A stretch of DNA of 64,000 nucleotides. Origin: Villigracilis sp024434165 (lineage in GTDB: Bacteria; Chloroflexota; Anaerolineae; Anaerolineales; Villigracilaceae). This document shows, in pieces, positions 42,519 through 50,989 of this stretch. The notes beneath the pieces are model-generated. The model was not told the origin of the DNA. It made no database searches and saw nothing but the letters and a program-made list of their open reading frames with translations. A program made the translations under genes and the position numbers. The DNA lies in contig SZPK01000012.1 in the NCBI GenBank assembly GCA_030263665.1, forward strand, positions 128,366 to 192,365, given 5' to 3'. The first letter of the stretch is position 1. Each line of letters begins with the position of its first letter.

Positions 42519-43766
42519 TCATGGGGCGATCACCGTGCCGGGCTGAATCTCGGCATCCTTGGGGATGATGACGATTCCGTCGCGCACGTACCAGTTTCGA
42601 TTGTCAATATCCGTGTTGCGCGGGAAGGGACGGATGGTGACGTTCTCGCCGATGCGGGCGTTCTTATCCAGAATCGCGCCTTCGATGTGGCTGTTCGCGC
42701 CGATGCCAATGGGCAGCCCGCCCCAGTCGCGTTCGTAATAATCCGCACCCATTACGATGCTGTCCTTGATGACGCATCCCGCCGCGATCTGACTGCGAAT
42801 GCCGATGATGGAGTGCGTGATCTCCGACCGGAGGATGCGGCTTCCTTCCGCAATCAGTACATCCTTCAGATGGCAAGCCTCCACGATGGAGGCGGGCAGG
42901 TAGCGTGTGTCGGTGTAGATGGGGAGTTTCGCATCGTAGAAATCGAAGGGCGAATCGGGTTTGGTAAGCATGAGGTTGGTTTCGTAGAACGAGCGGATGG
43001 TCCCGATATCCTGCCAGTAGCCGTCGAAGTCGAAACCATAGACCGCGTGCGATTTGATCGCCTGCGGGATGATGTCGCTGCCGAAATCGTCGTAGTCGGG
43101 ATAATTCATCAGGTATTCGACCAGCACCCTCGTGTTGAACATATAAATGCCCATCGAGCCGAGGAAGGGACGCGCCGGGTCGTCGCGGCTGACGAATTGT
43201 TTTTGGACTTCCGGGTCCTTGGGCTTTTCGACGAAATCCGAGATTTTGCCGTTCGCTTCGCGCTTCAGGATACCAAAGCGGCTTGCTTCCTCCCTGGCAA
43301 CGGGCTGCACGGCGACGGTGATATCCGCCTTGCTGTCCCAATGACATTCCGCCATCGCCTTGTAGTCCATGCGGTAGAGATGGTCGCCCGCCAGAATCAG
43401 GATATATTTGGCTCCGGTGGCTTGAATCTCCAGCAGCTGTTTGCGGACGGCGTCCGCCGTGCCTTGATACCAGTCTGCGCTTTCAATGGTCTGCTCCGCC
43501 GCCCAGATCTGCACCCAGCCCTGATGGAACGAGTCGAAGTTATAGGTGCGGGTGATGTGGCGGTGGAGGGAGACGGAGTTGAACTGCGTCAGGATGGCGA
43601 TGCGGTAAATTTCCGAGTTGATGCAATTGCTGATGGGGATGTCAATGAGGCGGTACTTTCCAGCGATCGGCACGGCAGGTTTGGAGCGCATCTGTGTCAG
43701 CGGATACAGGCGCGCACCGCGTCCACCCCCCAAGATAACTGCCAGGATTTCGTTGAAAGTCGGCAT
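42519..43766 (-). CDS. glgC: Glucose-1-phosphate adenylyltransferase
   Basis: 415-aa ADP-glucose pyrophosphorylase, first committed step of glycogen synthesis from glucose-1-phosphate and ATP. N-terminal nucleotidyltransferase with GGGRGARLYPLT (about 12-23) and KPAVPIAGKYRLID; the AGDHLYRMDY segment near 130 carries the catalytic Asp; a left-handed beta-helix C-terminal domain (about 300-415, SEITHSIIGIRSQI) completes the family pattern. Ribosome-binding site aggaga. No other glycogen gene is nearby. Confidence 0.93.
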   Translation of the reverse strand: MPTFNEILAVILGGGRGARLYPLTQMRSKPAVPIAGKYRLIDIPISNCINSEIYRIAILTQFNSVSLHRHITRTYNFDSFHQGWVQIWAAEQTIESADWYQGTADAVRKQLLEIQATGAKYILILAGDHLYRMDYKAMAECHWDSKADITVAVQPVAREEASRFGILKREANGKISDFVEKPKDPEVQKQFVSRDDPARPFLGSMGIYMFNTRVLVEYLMNYPDYDDFGSDIIPQAIKSHAVYGFDFDGYWQDIGTIRSFYETNLMLTKPDSPFDFYDAKLPIYTDTRYLPASIVEACHLKDVLIAEGSRILRSEITHSIIGIRSQIAAGCVIKDSIVMGADYYERDWGGLPIGIGANSHIEGAILDKNARIGENVTIRPFPRNTDIDNRNWYVRDGIVIIPKDAEIQPGTVIAP

Positions 43767-43814
43767 AATCAGTCTCCTGGAATTTTTGACCCGATGGAAC
43801 CGGCGGAATGATGC

Positions 43815-43919
43815 CTATTTTACACCCATCATCCGGCGAATGTGGTGGACAATGTAAACAACCGGGTACGCCAGCAGGATGAGGAGGTCAATGAGCATGA
43901 AGAACAGATAGAGTTTCAT
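43815..43919 (-). CDS. 34-aa single-helix membrane protein
   Basis: A short open frame with ATG at 43919 and stop at 43815 encodes MKLYLFFMLIDLLILLAYPV and a basic tail ending HHIRRMMGVK. One membrane-spanning helix with a positively charged end, GGAGG about 10 nt upstream. It is too short for ordinary gene finders. It is located upstream of glgC on the same strand. No known homologue comes to mind; reality needs comparative evidence. Confidence 0.5.
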   Translation of the reverse strand: MKLYLFFMLIDLLILLAYPVVYIVHHIRRMMGVK

Positions 43920-44121
43920 GGTGGAAGCCTCCGTATATGAGCAGCAAATAAGAATCCTGTAACGATATACGTCTTTCAGGCTTTTTTGTTTTCCTTGTTT
44001 TCATTCTACAGGCTTCGATACCCCAAGTCAACATACGGGGGCGCCGTGTTTACAAAAATCAAACGTCCTCCGCTCGGAGGACGCCATTGGGTCGGGATTT
44101 CTGTAAGGTATAATCCCGCTG

Positions 44122-44204
44122 TGCCGAAGGAGGGAATCGAACCCTCATTCCCGTAGGGAACACGATTTTGAGTCGTGCGCGTCTGCCTATTCCGCCACTT
44201 CGGC
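44122..44204 (-). tRNA. tRNA-Leu (CAA)
   Basis: The minus strand forms an 83-nt class II cloverleaf: acceptor GCCGAAG/CTTCGGC, anticodon stem CACGA/TCGTG with loop CTCAAAA (anticodon CAA), a long variable arm (TTCCC...GGGAA) and T arm GAGGG TTCGATT CCCTC. Reads UUG. CCA not encoded. Confidence 0.95.
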
Positions 44205-44321
44205 TTGCAGGGCTTGCTGCCAACCTGCCCTGTGCGAACGCAAGTATACCACTCAAAATGAACGGCGCAAGTAGAACAAGTCTATAGATTTGTTCTACTT
44301 GCGCCGCAAAGAAGGACAATC

Positions 44322-45380
44322 ATGAAACTAGGAATCATCGGACTACCTCAATCAGGAAAGACCACCATTTTCAACGCGCTCACCCGCGGCAATGCGCCCA
44401 CCACCGCCTCGGCAGGACGCATCGAAGTGCACCAGGCGGTGGTGGATGTGCCCGACCCGCGCGTGGACGTCCTCTCGAAGATGTTCAACCCGCGCAAGAC
44501 CATCTACGCCAAAATCACTTACGCGGATATTGCCGGGCTGGAGACGGGTTCCGCCAAGGGCGGCATTTCCGGTCAGCTGCTGAACCTGCTCAACCAGATG
44601 GATGCGCTGATCCTCGTGGTGCGCTGCTTCGAAAGCGACCTGGTCATGCACCCGCAGGGAAGCGTGAATCCGCTGCGCGACGTGGAGATGATGACGAGCG
44701 AACTGCTGTTGAACGACCTGATCGCCGTCGAACGCAAACTGGAGCGCCTCGCGGAGGAACGCAAAAAAGGCGGCACGGACAAAACGGTCAACGCCCGGCA
44801 GACGGAACTGTTCGAGCGGCTGCACAAGGCGCTTTCGGATAACAAGCCCCTGCGCGACCTGGAATATACCCACGAAGAAGAGAAGGAACTTTCCAGTTTT
44901 GGGCTGCTCACACGCAAGCGCATCCTGACCGTGTTCAATCTCGGCGAAGGACAAACCGCTCCCGAGGTCAAACTCGATTATCCCTCTGTGGCGCTGATGG
45001 GCAAACTGGAAATGGAAATCGCGCAGCTCTCCCCCGAAGATGCGGCGGTTTTCATGGAAGAGTACGGCATCAAGGAACTCAGCCTCAACCGCATGATCAA
45101 CCTGTCGTATGAATTGCTGCAGGAGCAGACCTTCTTCACGGTGGGCGAGGACGAGGTGCGCGCATGGACGACGCGGCGCGGCGCAACGGCGCAGGAAGCG
45201 GCAGGCGAGATCCACACCGATCTTTCGCGTGGATTCGTTCGCGCCGAGGTGGTGGCTTATGAAGACCTCGCCGCTCTCGGGTCCATGCACGAGGCGAAGG
45301 CAAAAGGGAAGTTCCGGCTCGAAGGCAAGGAATATATCGTCAAGGACGGCGATATCATGCACGTCCGTTCCAGTTTATAA
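44322..45380 (+). CDS. ychF: YchF/OLA1-type ATP/GTP-binding protein
   Basis: 352-aa translation-associated P-loop protein of the Obg superfamily. Walker A GLPQSGKTT (about 7-15), a switch region (ADIAGLETGSAKG) and a C-terminal TGS domain (about 275-345). The usual NKxD specificity motif is replaced by a form like NLGEG, typical of YchF proteins, which prefer ATP. The protein binds ribosomes and links to oxidative stress in other bacteria. Ribosome-binding site aagga. Stands alone on its strand. Confidence 0.9.
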   Translation: MKLGIIGLPQSGKTTIFNALTRGNAPTTASAGRIEVHQAVVDVPDPRVDVLSKMFNPRKTIYAKITYADIAGLETGSAKGGISGQLLNLLNQMDALILVVRCFESDLVMHPQGSVNPLRDVEMMTSELLLNDLIAVERKLERLAEERKKGGTDKTVNARQTELFERLHKALSDNKPLRDLEYTHEEEKELSSFGLLTRKRILTVFNLGEGQTAPEVKLDYPSVALMGKLEMEIAQLSPEDAAVFMEEYGIKELSLNRMINLSYELLQEQTFFTVGEDEVRAWTTRRGATAQEAAGEIHTDLSRGFVRAEVVAYEDLAALGSMHEAKAKGKFRLEGKEYIVKDGDIMHVRSSL

Positions 45381-45382
45381 AC

Positions 45383-45829
45383 CTATGGAGTCGGGCAGCT
45401 TGCTGCCGTAAATTCGCGGGAACAAGTTCCCGCACTCCAAAAACAATCTATGGAGTCAGGCAGCTTGCTGCCGTAAATTCGCGGAAACAAGTTCCCGCAC
45501 TCCAAAAACAATCCATGGAGTCAGGCAGCTTGCTGCCGTAAATTCGCGGGAACAAGTTCCCGCACTCCAAAAACAATCTATGGAGTCAGGCAGCTTGCTG
45601 CCGAAATTCGCGGAAACAAGTTCCTGCACTCCAAAAACAATCTATGGAGTCAGGCAGCTTGCTGCCGTAAATTCGCGGAAACAAGTTCCTGCACTCCAAA
45701 AACAATCTATGGAGTCAGGCAGCTTGCTGCCGTAAATTCGCGGGAACAAGTTCCCGTACTCCAAAAACAATCTATGGAGTCGGGCAGCTTGCTGCCGTAA
45801 ATTCGCGGAAACAAGTTCCTGCACTCCAA
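45383..45829 (+). repeat. Seven-copy 65-bp tandem array upstream of pepF
   Basis: Starts of units at 45383, 45448, 45513, 45578, 45642, 45707 and 45772, one unit being 64 bp. Each unit has GGAGTC ... ACTCC outer ends and two internal hairpins: GGCAGC tt GCTGCC and GGGAAC aa GTTCCC (some units carry GGAAAC/GTTCCT). Folded, each unit would form a three-way junction. Units differ by only one to four bases. The last unit ends 17 nt before the pepF ATG. Confidence 0.9.
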
Positions 45830-45846
45830 ATATATAAGGAGGCCGT

Positions 45847-47745
45847 ATGGCATACCAACTTTCCAAATGGGATCTTTCCCAACTTTACCCCGGTTACGAC
45901 AGCCCCGAACTGCAAAGCGCGTTCGACATGATCGAGGAGCAGGTCTCCTCGTTCGAAGGCGTGCGCGACAAACTCAAGCCGGATATGCCCGCCGACCAGT
46001 TTGTGGACGTGGTGAAAGCCAGCGAAGCGACAACGCGCATCGGCAGCAAATTGTATGCCTTTGCGGGGTTGTCGTTTACTGCGGACACACAGGATCAAAA
46101 AGCGCAGGCGCTGCAGGCGCGCGTGCTGCAGTTCCTGGCGGAGATCGAGAACCGCACGTTGTTCTTCAGCCTGTGGTGGAAGGCGCTGGACGACGAAAAC
46201 GCAAAGCGTTTGATGGACGCTTCGGGCGATTACCGGTATTACCTCGAAGCGATGCGCCACTACAAGCCGCACACCTTGAGCGAACCCGAAGAGAAGATCA
46301 TTAACCTCAAGAACGTGACCGGCGTGAGCGCGCTCGGCAATCTGTACGACTCGATCACGAGCCGCTACACCTTCAAACTGAAGGTAGACGGCAGGGAAAA
46401 GGAATTGACCGCCGCGGAATTATTCTCCTACCGCTACAGCGCCGACCCGAACCTGCGCGCCGAGAGTTACAGATCGCAGTTCAAGGTGTATGCGGCAGAC
46501 GGTCCCATTCTTGGGCAAATCTACCAGACCCTCGTGCGCGACTGGCACAACGAGAACATCAACCTGCGCAAGTTCAAGAACGCGATTGCGCCGCGCAACC
46601 TGAACAACGACATCCCTGACGAAGCGGTGGAAACATTGCTAAGTGTGGCTCGCAAGAACGCGGGCATCTTCCAGCGGTATTTCAGGATGAAAGCCAAATA
46701 CGTCGGCATGAAGAAACTGCGGCGGTATGATATTTACGCGCCCGTCGCCGCCTCGAAGAAGACCTATGAATGGGATGAAGCCGTGAACATGGTGCTCGAT
46801 GCGTTCAATGCCTTCGAACCAAAGGTGGCGGAACTGGCGAAGCGTGTCTTCGACCAGAGCCGCATTGACAGCGAAATCCGCAAGGGCAAGCGCGGCGGCG
46901 CGTTCTGCTGGGGCTTCCTGCCGGAAGAGACACCCTACGTGCTGGTCAACTACCAGGGCACGGGACGCGAAGTGGCGACCCTGGCTCACGAACTGGGTCA
47001 CGCCATTCACGCCATGCTGGCGTCGCATCACAGCGCGTTCACGTTCCATTCCTCCCTGCCGCTAGCGGAGACCGCCTCCACTTTTGCGGAAATGATTCTG
47101 ATTGACAAACTGCTGGCGGAGGAGAAGGATGAATCGGTGCGCCGCGACATCCTCTTCAAGCAGATGGACGACGCCTACGCCACCATCATGCGCCAGTCGT
47201 ATTTTGCGCTGTTCGAGAAGACCGCGCATGAACTGGTGCAGAAGAACGCCTCGGTGGACGACCTGAGCAATGCCTACCTCGACAATTTGAAGGAGCAGTT
47301 CGGCGATTCGCTCGACCTGAGCGACGAGTTCAAGTGGGAATGGGTGGGCATCCCGCACATTTTCCAGATTCCGTTCTACGTCTATGCCTATGCTTTCGGT
47401 CAATTGCTGGTGCTGGCGTTGTATCAGCAGTTCAAAGCCGAGGGCGAGTCCTTCAAGCCGAAGTACCTCAAGATTCTCTCCGCGGGCGGTTCGGAAGCGC
47501 CGGAGAAAATTTTGAGCGAAGCGGGCATCAATATCCGCGACCCGAAGTTCTGGCAGGGCGGCTTTGACGTGCTGGAGAAACTGGTCGGCGAACTGGAGAA
47601 ACTGCCGGTGGAGAAACCTGCGGCAAAAGCGAAGAAGGCAAAAACGGTGAAACGCAAACCTGCCCCAAGCAGGATCAAGAGGGCGAAGAAATCTGTAAAG
47701 AAGGTTTCCAAAGCCAGCCCCGCCAAAGGCAGGAAGAAAAAGTAA
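45847..47745 (+). CDS. pepF: M3-family oligoendopeptidase F
   Basis: A 632-aa zinc metallopeptidase that degrades small peptides in the cytoplasm. Active site HELGH in LAHELGHAIHAM (about 382), with the downstream Glu ligand in the FAEM segment near 411. The last ~45 residues form a Lys/Pro/Ala-rich basic tail (AKAKKAKTVKRKPAPS, then SPAKGRKKK) not typical of PepF and resembling histone-H1-like tails. Start ATG 45847, ribosome-binding site aaggagg. The 65-bp array ends just upstream. Confidence 0.92.
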   Translation: MAYQLSKWDLSQLYPGYDSPELQSAFDMIEEQVSSFEGVRDKLKPDMPADQFVDVVKASEATTRIGSKLYAFAGLSFTADTQDQKAQALQARVLQFLAEIENRTLFFSLWWKALDDENAKRLMDASGDYRYYLEAMRHYKPHTLSEPEEKIINLKNVTGVSALGNLYDSITSRYTFKLKVDGREKELTAAELFSYRYSADPNLRAESYRSQFKVYAADGPILGQIYQTLVRDWHNENINLRKFKNAIAPRNLNNDIPDEAVETLLSVARKNAGIFQRYFRMKAKYVGMKKLRRYDIYAPVAASKKTYEWDEAVNMVLDAFNAFEPKVAELAKRVFDQSRIDSEIRKGKRGGAFCWGFLPEETPYVLVNYQGTGREVATLAHELGHAIHAMLASHHSAFTFHSSLPLAETASTFAEMILIDKLLAEEKDESVRRDILFKQMDDAYATIMRQSYFALFEKTAHELVQKNASVDDLSNAYLDNLKEQFGDSLDLSDEFKWEWVGIPHIFQIPFYVYAYAFGQLLVLALYQQFKAEGESFKPKYLKILSAGGSEAPEKILSEAGINIRDPKFWQGGFDVLEKLVGELEKLPVEKPAAKAKKAKTVKRKPAPSRIKRAKKSVKKVSKASPAKGRKKK

Positions 47746-47758
47746 CAAACCGCACAGC

Positions 47759-47791
47759 ACGACCCGGTCAACTGGCTGGGTCGTTTTATTT
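47759..47791 (+). terminator. Terminator of pepF
   Basis: ACGACCC (47759-47765) pairs with GGGTCGT (47778-47784), followed by TTTATTTT. Begins 13 nt after the stop. Confidence 0.75.
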
Positions 47792-47864
47792 TACGGCTGG
47801 AATGAGGTGCAGTTTCGCCTTTAATGCCGCCTCTCTGCAATTTTGCTACAATGAAGGAAACATC

Positions 47865-48401
47865 ATGAAACGAGTTTTAGTCCTTTTGACATTGATCGCG
47901 GCGGCATGCGGTCCATCCGAAGCGGAATTGGAACAGGAGGTTGACGTGACGTTCGAACTTACCAGCCCTGCGTTTGCGAATGGAGACCCGATTCCCGTTG
48001 ATTTTTCATGCGACGGAAACGATGCCAGCCCTGCGCTCAACTGGTCGGACCCCCCGGCTGGCACGCAAAGTTTTGCGCTCATCATGGACGACCCCGATGC
48101 GCCGGGGGGGACCTGGGTGCATTGGGTCATGTACAACATCCCCGCCTCGGCGCGCGGACTTTTGGCGGGTATCCCGACCGATCCGCAACTCAGCGACGGA
48201 AGCGTGCAGGGCGTCACGTCCGCACGCAGCACCGGCTATCACGGTCCCTGCCCGCCGTCCGGCACGCATCGCTACTTCTTCAGGTTGTACGCGTTGGATA
48301 CCATGCTCTCCGTGCAAAGCGCAGACAAGAAGCAATTGCTCGCGGCAATGGAGGGACATGTCCTGGGAACCGCCGAATTAATGGGAACATTCAGCCGGTA
48401 G
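47865..48401 (+). CDS. YbhB/YbcL-type PEBP (Raf kinase inhibitor-like) lipoprotein
   Basis: 178 aa. Lipoprotein signal peptide with a lipobox-like AAACG at about 13-17, then a PEBP domain with the signatures DDPDAPGGTWVHW (about 75-87) and GYHGPCPPSGTHRYFF (about 130). Members bind anionic ligands or inhibit proteases, and bacterial function is unclear. The ATG at 47865 gives the signal peptide; the longer frame to 47802 does not. Convergent with the GNAT gene (3-nt gap). Confidence 0.82.
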   Translation: MKRVLVLLTLIAAACGPSEAELEQEVDVTFELTSPAFANGDPIPVDFSCDGNDASPALNWSDPPAGTQSFALIMDDPDAPGGTWVHWVMYNIPASARGLLAGIPTDPQLSDGSVQGVTSARSTGYHGPCPPSGTHRYFFRLYALDTMLSVQSADKKQLLAAMEGHVLGTAELMGTFSR

Positions 48402-48404
48402 GAG

Positions 48405-48923
48405 TTACGTCTTCAGCAATTTATACATGAAGACCGTCGCATGAAGTTTTCCATCTGTGCTACGCGCATACTCCGGTATGACCCCCGCTCGTTGATAACC
48501 CAATTTCATATACAACGCCTCGGAGGGATCGCCCTCCCGCGTATCCAGGACCAGGGTGGTCCGCCCGGCGGATATTGCTTCGGCTTCGATGGCGTTCATC
48601 AATGCCTGCGCAATTCCCCGCCTGCGAAAGGAACTATGCACCATGAGTTTGGCAACCTCGGCGCGATGATTTCCGTTTGGGCGGGTCGCCATGTCGAGTT
48701 GAACCGTCCCGGCAAGGCTGTCCTCCAATTTTGCAACGATCAAAACGCGATGGGGAGTTTCGATGGCGTTCGCCACATCCTGCCAGTAGGCAAGCGCTTC
48801 CTGCTCGGAGAGCGGGAGTAAAAATCCCACCGACGCGCCGTGCGTGACGGCGTCCATCAGCAGGGCTGCGAGTTCCGGCAATTCGGGAAGAATGGTTTGC
48901 GAGGTCAGGCGCTGGATTTGCAT
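48405..48923 (-). CDS. GNAT-family N-acetyltransferase
   Basis: 172 aa, acetyl-CoA-dependent acyltransferase. The acetyl-CoA-binding motif A is visible: FRRRGIAQALMNAI (about 110-123), followed by the V-x-D-T-R-E-G-D segment typical of this subgroup (LVLDTREGDPSEALY). The substrate is unknown. Single-gene transcript. Confidence 0.8.
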   Translation of the reverse strand: MQIQRLTSQTILPELPELAALLMDAVTHGASVGFLLPLSEQEALAYWQDVANAIETPHRVLIVAKLEDSLAGTVQLDMATRPNGNHRAEVAKLMVHSSFRRRGIAQALMNAIEAEAISAGRTTLVLDTREGDPSEALYMKLGYQRAGVIPEYARSTDGKLHATVFMYKLLKT

Positions 48924-49033
48924 GGAATAATTAAACCACAGATCAACACTAATAAAATGGTTCTGGAATACCTAAAAACCAACTTTCACCTGCGGCTTAA
49001 AAAGGGACAGCCACCTTTCGATGACTGCCTCTC

Positions 49034-49052
49034 ACTGCTAACTGATCACTGT
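49034..49052. repeat. 'GATCAGT'-type fragment
   Basis: ctgctaactgatcactg matches the repeat family at 10211 and 18010. Located in the 130-bp gap between ssb and the GNAT gene. Confidence 0.4.
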
Positions 49053-49053
49053 T

Positions 49054-49437
49054 TTACACATCGTACTCGCCGGGGTCTTCCTCCACCGCCATCACCGGCT
49101 CTTCCTTCTCCTTCTTATCGAGGAATTGCAGGGTCTGTGCGACGACTTTCGTAAAGTACTTCGTCTCGCCGTTGGCTTCGTATTTGTCGGTTTTCAGACG
49201 TCCTTCCACGAAGATCAGGCTGCCTTTCTTGAGGTACTCCTGGCAGACCTCGCCCAGCCGCCCCCATGCCTCGATGTTGACCCATTCGGTGATTTCTTTT
49301 GTCTCGCCGTTTTTATCCTTCCAACGGTTGCTGACCGCCAGGCTGAAATGGCAGACTTTCTTGCCGGTGGGGGTGTACTTGCTTTCCGGGTCCTTGCCCA
49401 GACGACCAATCAATTGGACGCGGTTTAGTGTTGGCAT
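49054..49437 (-). CDS. ssb: Single-stranded DNA-binding protein
   Basis: 127-aa SSB with the OB-fold (about 1-105): RVQLIGRLGKDPESKY near the N-terminus, then WVNIEAWGRLGEVC and GSLIFVEGRLKTDKY. The usual acidic DDDIPF-type end is missing, replaced by EPVMAVEEDPGEYDV. It may be a paralogue or a lineage variant. Overlapped by a short upstream frame at its start. A gene for a 69-aa protein is upstream on the same strand. Confidence 0.92.
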   Translation of the reverse strand: MPTLNRVQLIGRLGKDPESKYTPTGKKVCHFSLAVSNRWKDKNGETKEITEWVNIEAWGRLGEVCQEYLKKGSLIFVEGRLKTDKYEANGETKYFTKVVAQTLQFLDKKEKEEPVMAVEEDPGEYDV

Positions 49438-49487
49438 GTCGGCTCCCCTTTCAGTTCATAAACTTTTAGATGCAGTGTGCGTGTCAT
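49425..49487 (-). CDS. Possible 20-aa upstream frame overlapping ssb
   Basis: ATG at 49487 with a strong aaggag upstream, ending in TAA at 49425, inside the first codons of ssb but in another frame: MTRTLHLKVYELKGEPTCQH. It could be a leader peptide whose translation couples to or limits ssb. No homologue known to me. Might be chance. Confidence 0.35.
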   Translation of the reverse strand: MTRTLHLKVYELKGEPTCQH

Positions 49488-49547
49488 AACTAGTCTCCTT
49501 TTTAATCTAAAAGCACAGGTGGATTTTGAACAGGGTTATACTTGCCT

Positions 49548-49757
49548 TTACCCTGCGCTTTCCGTGGTGTTGGCGGCGGGCGCTTCTGCCTGAACCTTCT
49601 TCAGCACCAGCATACCCGTCTTCATCTCCACGACGTTGTACCCGGCGGGCACGGCGTCGAGGGCGCCTTCCTTCACTTCCTTCGAGAAGAAGAACATCTT
49701 GCCGTTGGAGTGCAGGTAGTAGGTGACGCCTTTGGAATTGGTATGTGAGTAAGCCAT
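49548..49757 (-). CDS. Small conserved protein next to ssb
   Basis: A 69-aa protein, SHTNSKGVTYYLHSNG at the N-terminus and KEGALDAVPAGYNVVEMKTG in the middle, ending in an Ala/Glu-rich tail. I recall similar small proteins in Chloroflexota, function unknown. Strong ribosome-binding site (aaggag) and a consensus promoter upstream (49788-49816), so it appears actively expressed. Confidence 0.65.
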   Translation of the reverse strand: MAYSHTNSKGVTYYLHSNGKMFFFSKEVKEGALDAVPAGYNVVEMKTGMLVLKKVQAEAPAANTTESAG

Positions 49758-49787
49758 TTTTTCTCCTTTTGTCTAAGTGGTAATAAG

Positions 49788-49816
49788 AGTGTAGAACAAA
49801 GTTTCTAGCCTGTCAA
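49788..49816 (-). promoter_or_regulatory. Promoter of the 69-aa gene
   Basis: On the minus strand TTGACA (49816-49811), 17-nt spacer and TACACT (49793-49788). The best -35/-10 pair in this part of the window. Confidence 0.7.
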
Positions 49817-49856
49817 GTAGGAAAATCAAATCATCTAGACAAATTCATGCATCACT

Positions 49857-50096
49857 TTATGGACTCAGGGAGCCTGCTCCCGAATGCCTGCTCCCGAATG
49901 CCCGCCCCGAAATACACCAGCGAGCTGGCTAACTCCAAAGCAGAACAATTTTGGAGTCAGGGAGCTTGCTCCCGAATGCCCGCCCCCAAAATACGCCAGC
50001 GAGCTGGCGACTCCAAAGCAGAACAATTTTGGAGTCAGGGAGCTTGCTCCCGAACGCCTGCCCCCGAAATACGCCAGCGAGCTGGCTGACTCCAAA
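49857..50096 (+). repeat. Three-copy 78-bp tandem array upstream of panC
   Basis: Units begin GGACTCA/GGAGTCA at 49861, 49953 and 50031. The first carries a 14-bp internal duplication (tgctcccgaatgcc). Each has GGGAGC tt GCTCCC and GCCAGC ga GCTGGC hairpins inside GGAGTCA/TGACTCC ends, so it folds like the 65-bp array but with different arms. It ends about 20 nt before the panC ATG. Confidence 0.85.
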
Positions 50097-50115
50097 GTGG
50101 AACCTGGAGACCGAC

Positions 50116-50949
50116 ATGAAGATCATTACCTCCCTCTCTGACTTACGATCCACCCGCCTCTCTCTCGACGGGACGATTGGTCTTGTCCCCACGATGGGTT
50201 ATCTCCACGAGGGGCATTTATCGCTTGTCCGCCAGGCGAAAGCGGAATGTGACCATATCATCGTCACCATCTTCGTCAACCCGACACAGTTCGGACCGAA
50301 CGAAGACCTCTCCAGGTATCCACGCGACCTCGAACGCGACCTGAGCCTGCTTCGCCCGCTTGGCGTGGATGTGGTCTGGACGCCGTCGGCTGAGATCATG
50401 TATCCGCCCGGCTACCAGACCTGGGTGGAGGTCGAGGCGCTCACCAGGGGGCTGGAAGGCGCAATGCGTCCCGGTCACTTCCGCGGTGTGACCACCGTCG
50501 TAGCGAAGTTATTCAACGCAACCCAGCCGCACAAAGCCTATTTCGGTCAAAAGGACGCCCAACAGGCGGCGGTCATTCGCCGCATGGCAGTGGATTTGAA
50601 CTTCCCGCTGGAGGTGATCATCTGCCCAACGGTGCGCGAAGCGGACGGGCTGGCGATGTCCAGCCGTAACAAGTATTTGAACGAAGCCGAGCGCAAGGCG
50701 GCAGCGGCGCTGTTCCGGGCGTTGAGCGCAGCAAAGGAACTCTACGAGGCGGGCGAACGGGATGCGGAAAAGTTGAGGGGAAGGATGAAAGAAGTGCTGG
50801 CATCCGAGCCGCTGGCGCAGATGCAATACGTCTCCTGCGCGGATTACGACACCCTCGAAGAGTTGGATACAGTGAAAGGCAAGACCCTGCTCTCGATGGC
50901 GGTGTTTGTGGGCAAGACGAGGTTGATTGACAATTTTGTGCTGGGATAA
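50116..50949 (+). CDS. panC: Pantothenate synthetase
   Basis: 277 aa. Condenses pantoate with beta-alanine using ATP (EC 6.3.2.1). Adenylation-family HIGH-like motif LVPTMGYLHEGHLSLV (about 22-37), with FVNPTQFGPNED and the KMSK-like AMSSRNKYL near 180. The start is the ATG at 50116 after gacctggagacc. The frame continues upstream through the tandem array, which is not counted. Confidence 0.93.
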   Translation: MKIITSLSDLRSTRLSLDGTIGLVPTMGYLHEGHLSLVRQAKAECDHIIVTIFVNPTQFGPNEDLSRYPRDLERDLSLLRPLGVDVVWTPSAEIMYPPGYQTWVEVEALTRGLEGAMRPGHFRGVTTVVAKLFNATQPHKAYFGQKDAQQAAVIRRMAVDLNFPLEVIICPTVREADGLAMSSRNKYLNEAERKAAAALFRALSAAKELYEAGERDAEKLRGRMKEVLASEPLAQMQYVSCADYDTLEELDTVKGKTLLSMAVFVGKTRLIDNFVLG

Positions 50950-50989
50950 ACCATAGGGGCGATCCGTTGGGCTGCCCCTGCGAAAAAAT

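Noticed and set aside
44105..44120. Plus-strand promoter near tRNA-Leu (TATAAT)
   Set aside because: The tRNA is on the other strand and nothing nearby on the plus strand would use it; ychF is 200 nt away beyond the tRNA.
45383..45829. CRISPR array
   Set aside because: Units are contiguous and nearly identical, without variable spacers, and no cas gene is present.
49951..50115. N-terminal extension of panC through the tandem array
   Set aside because: The repeat is open in several frames. Only the ATG at 50116 gives a normal PanC N-terminus with a ribosome-binding site.
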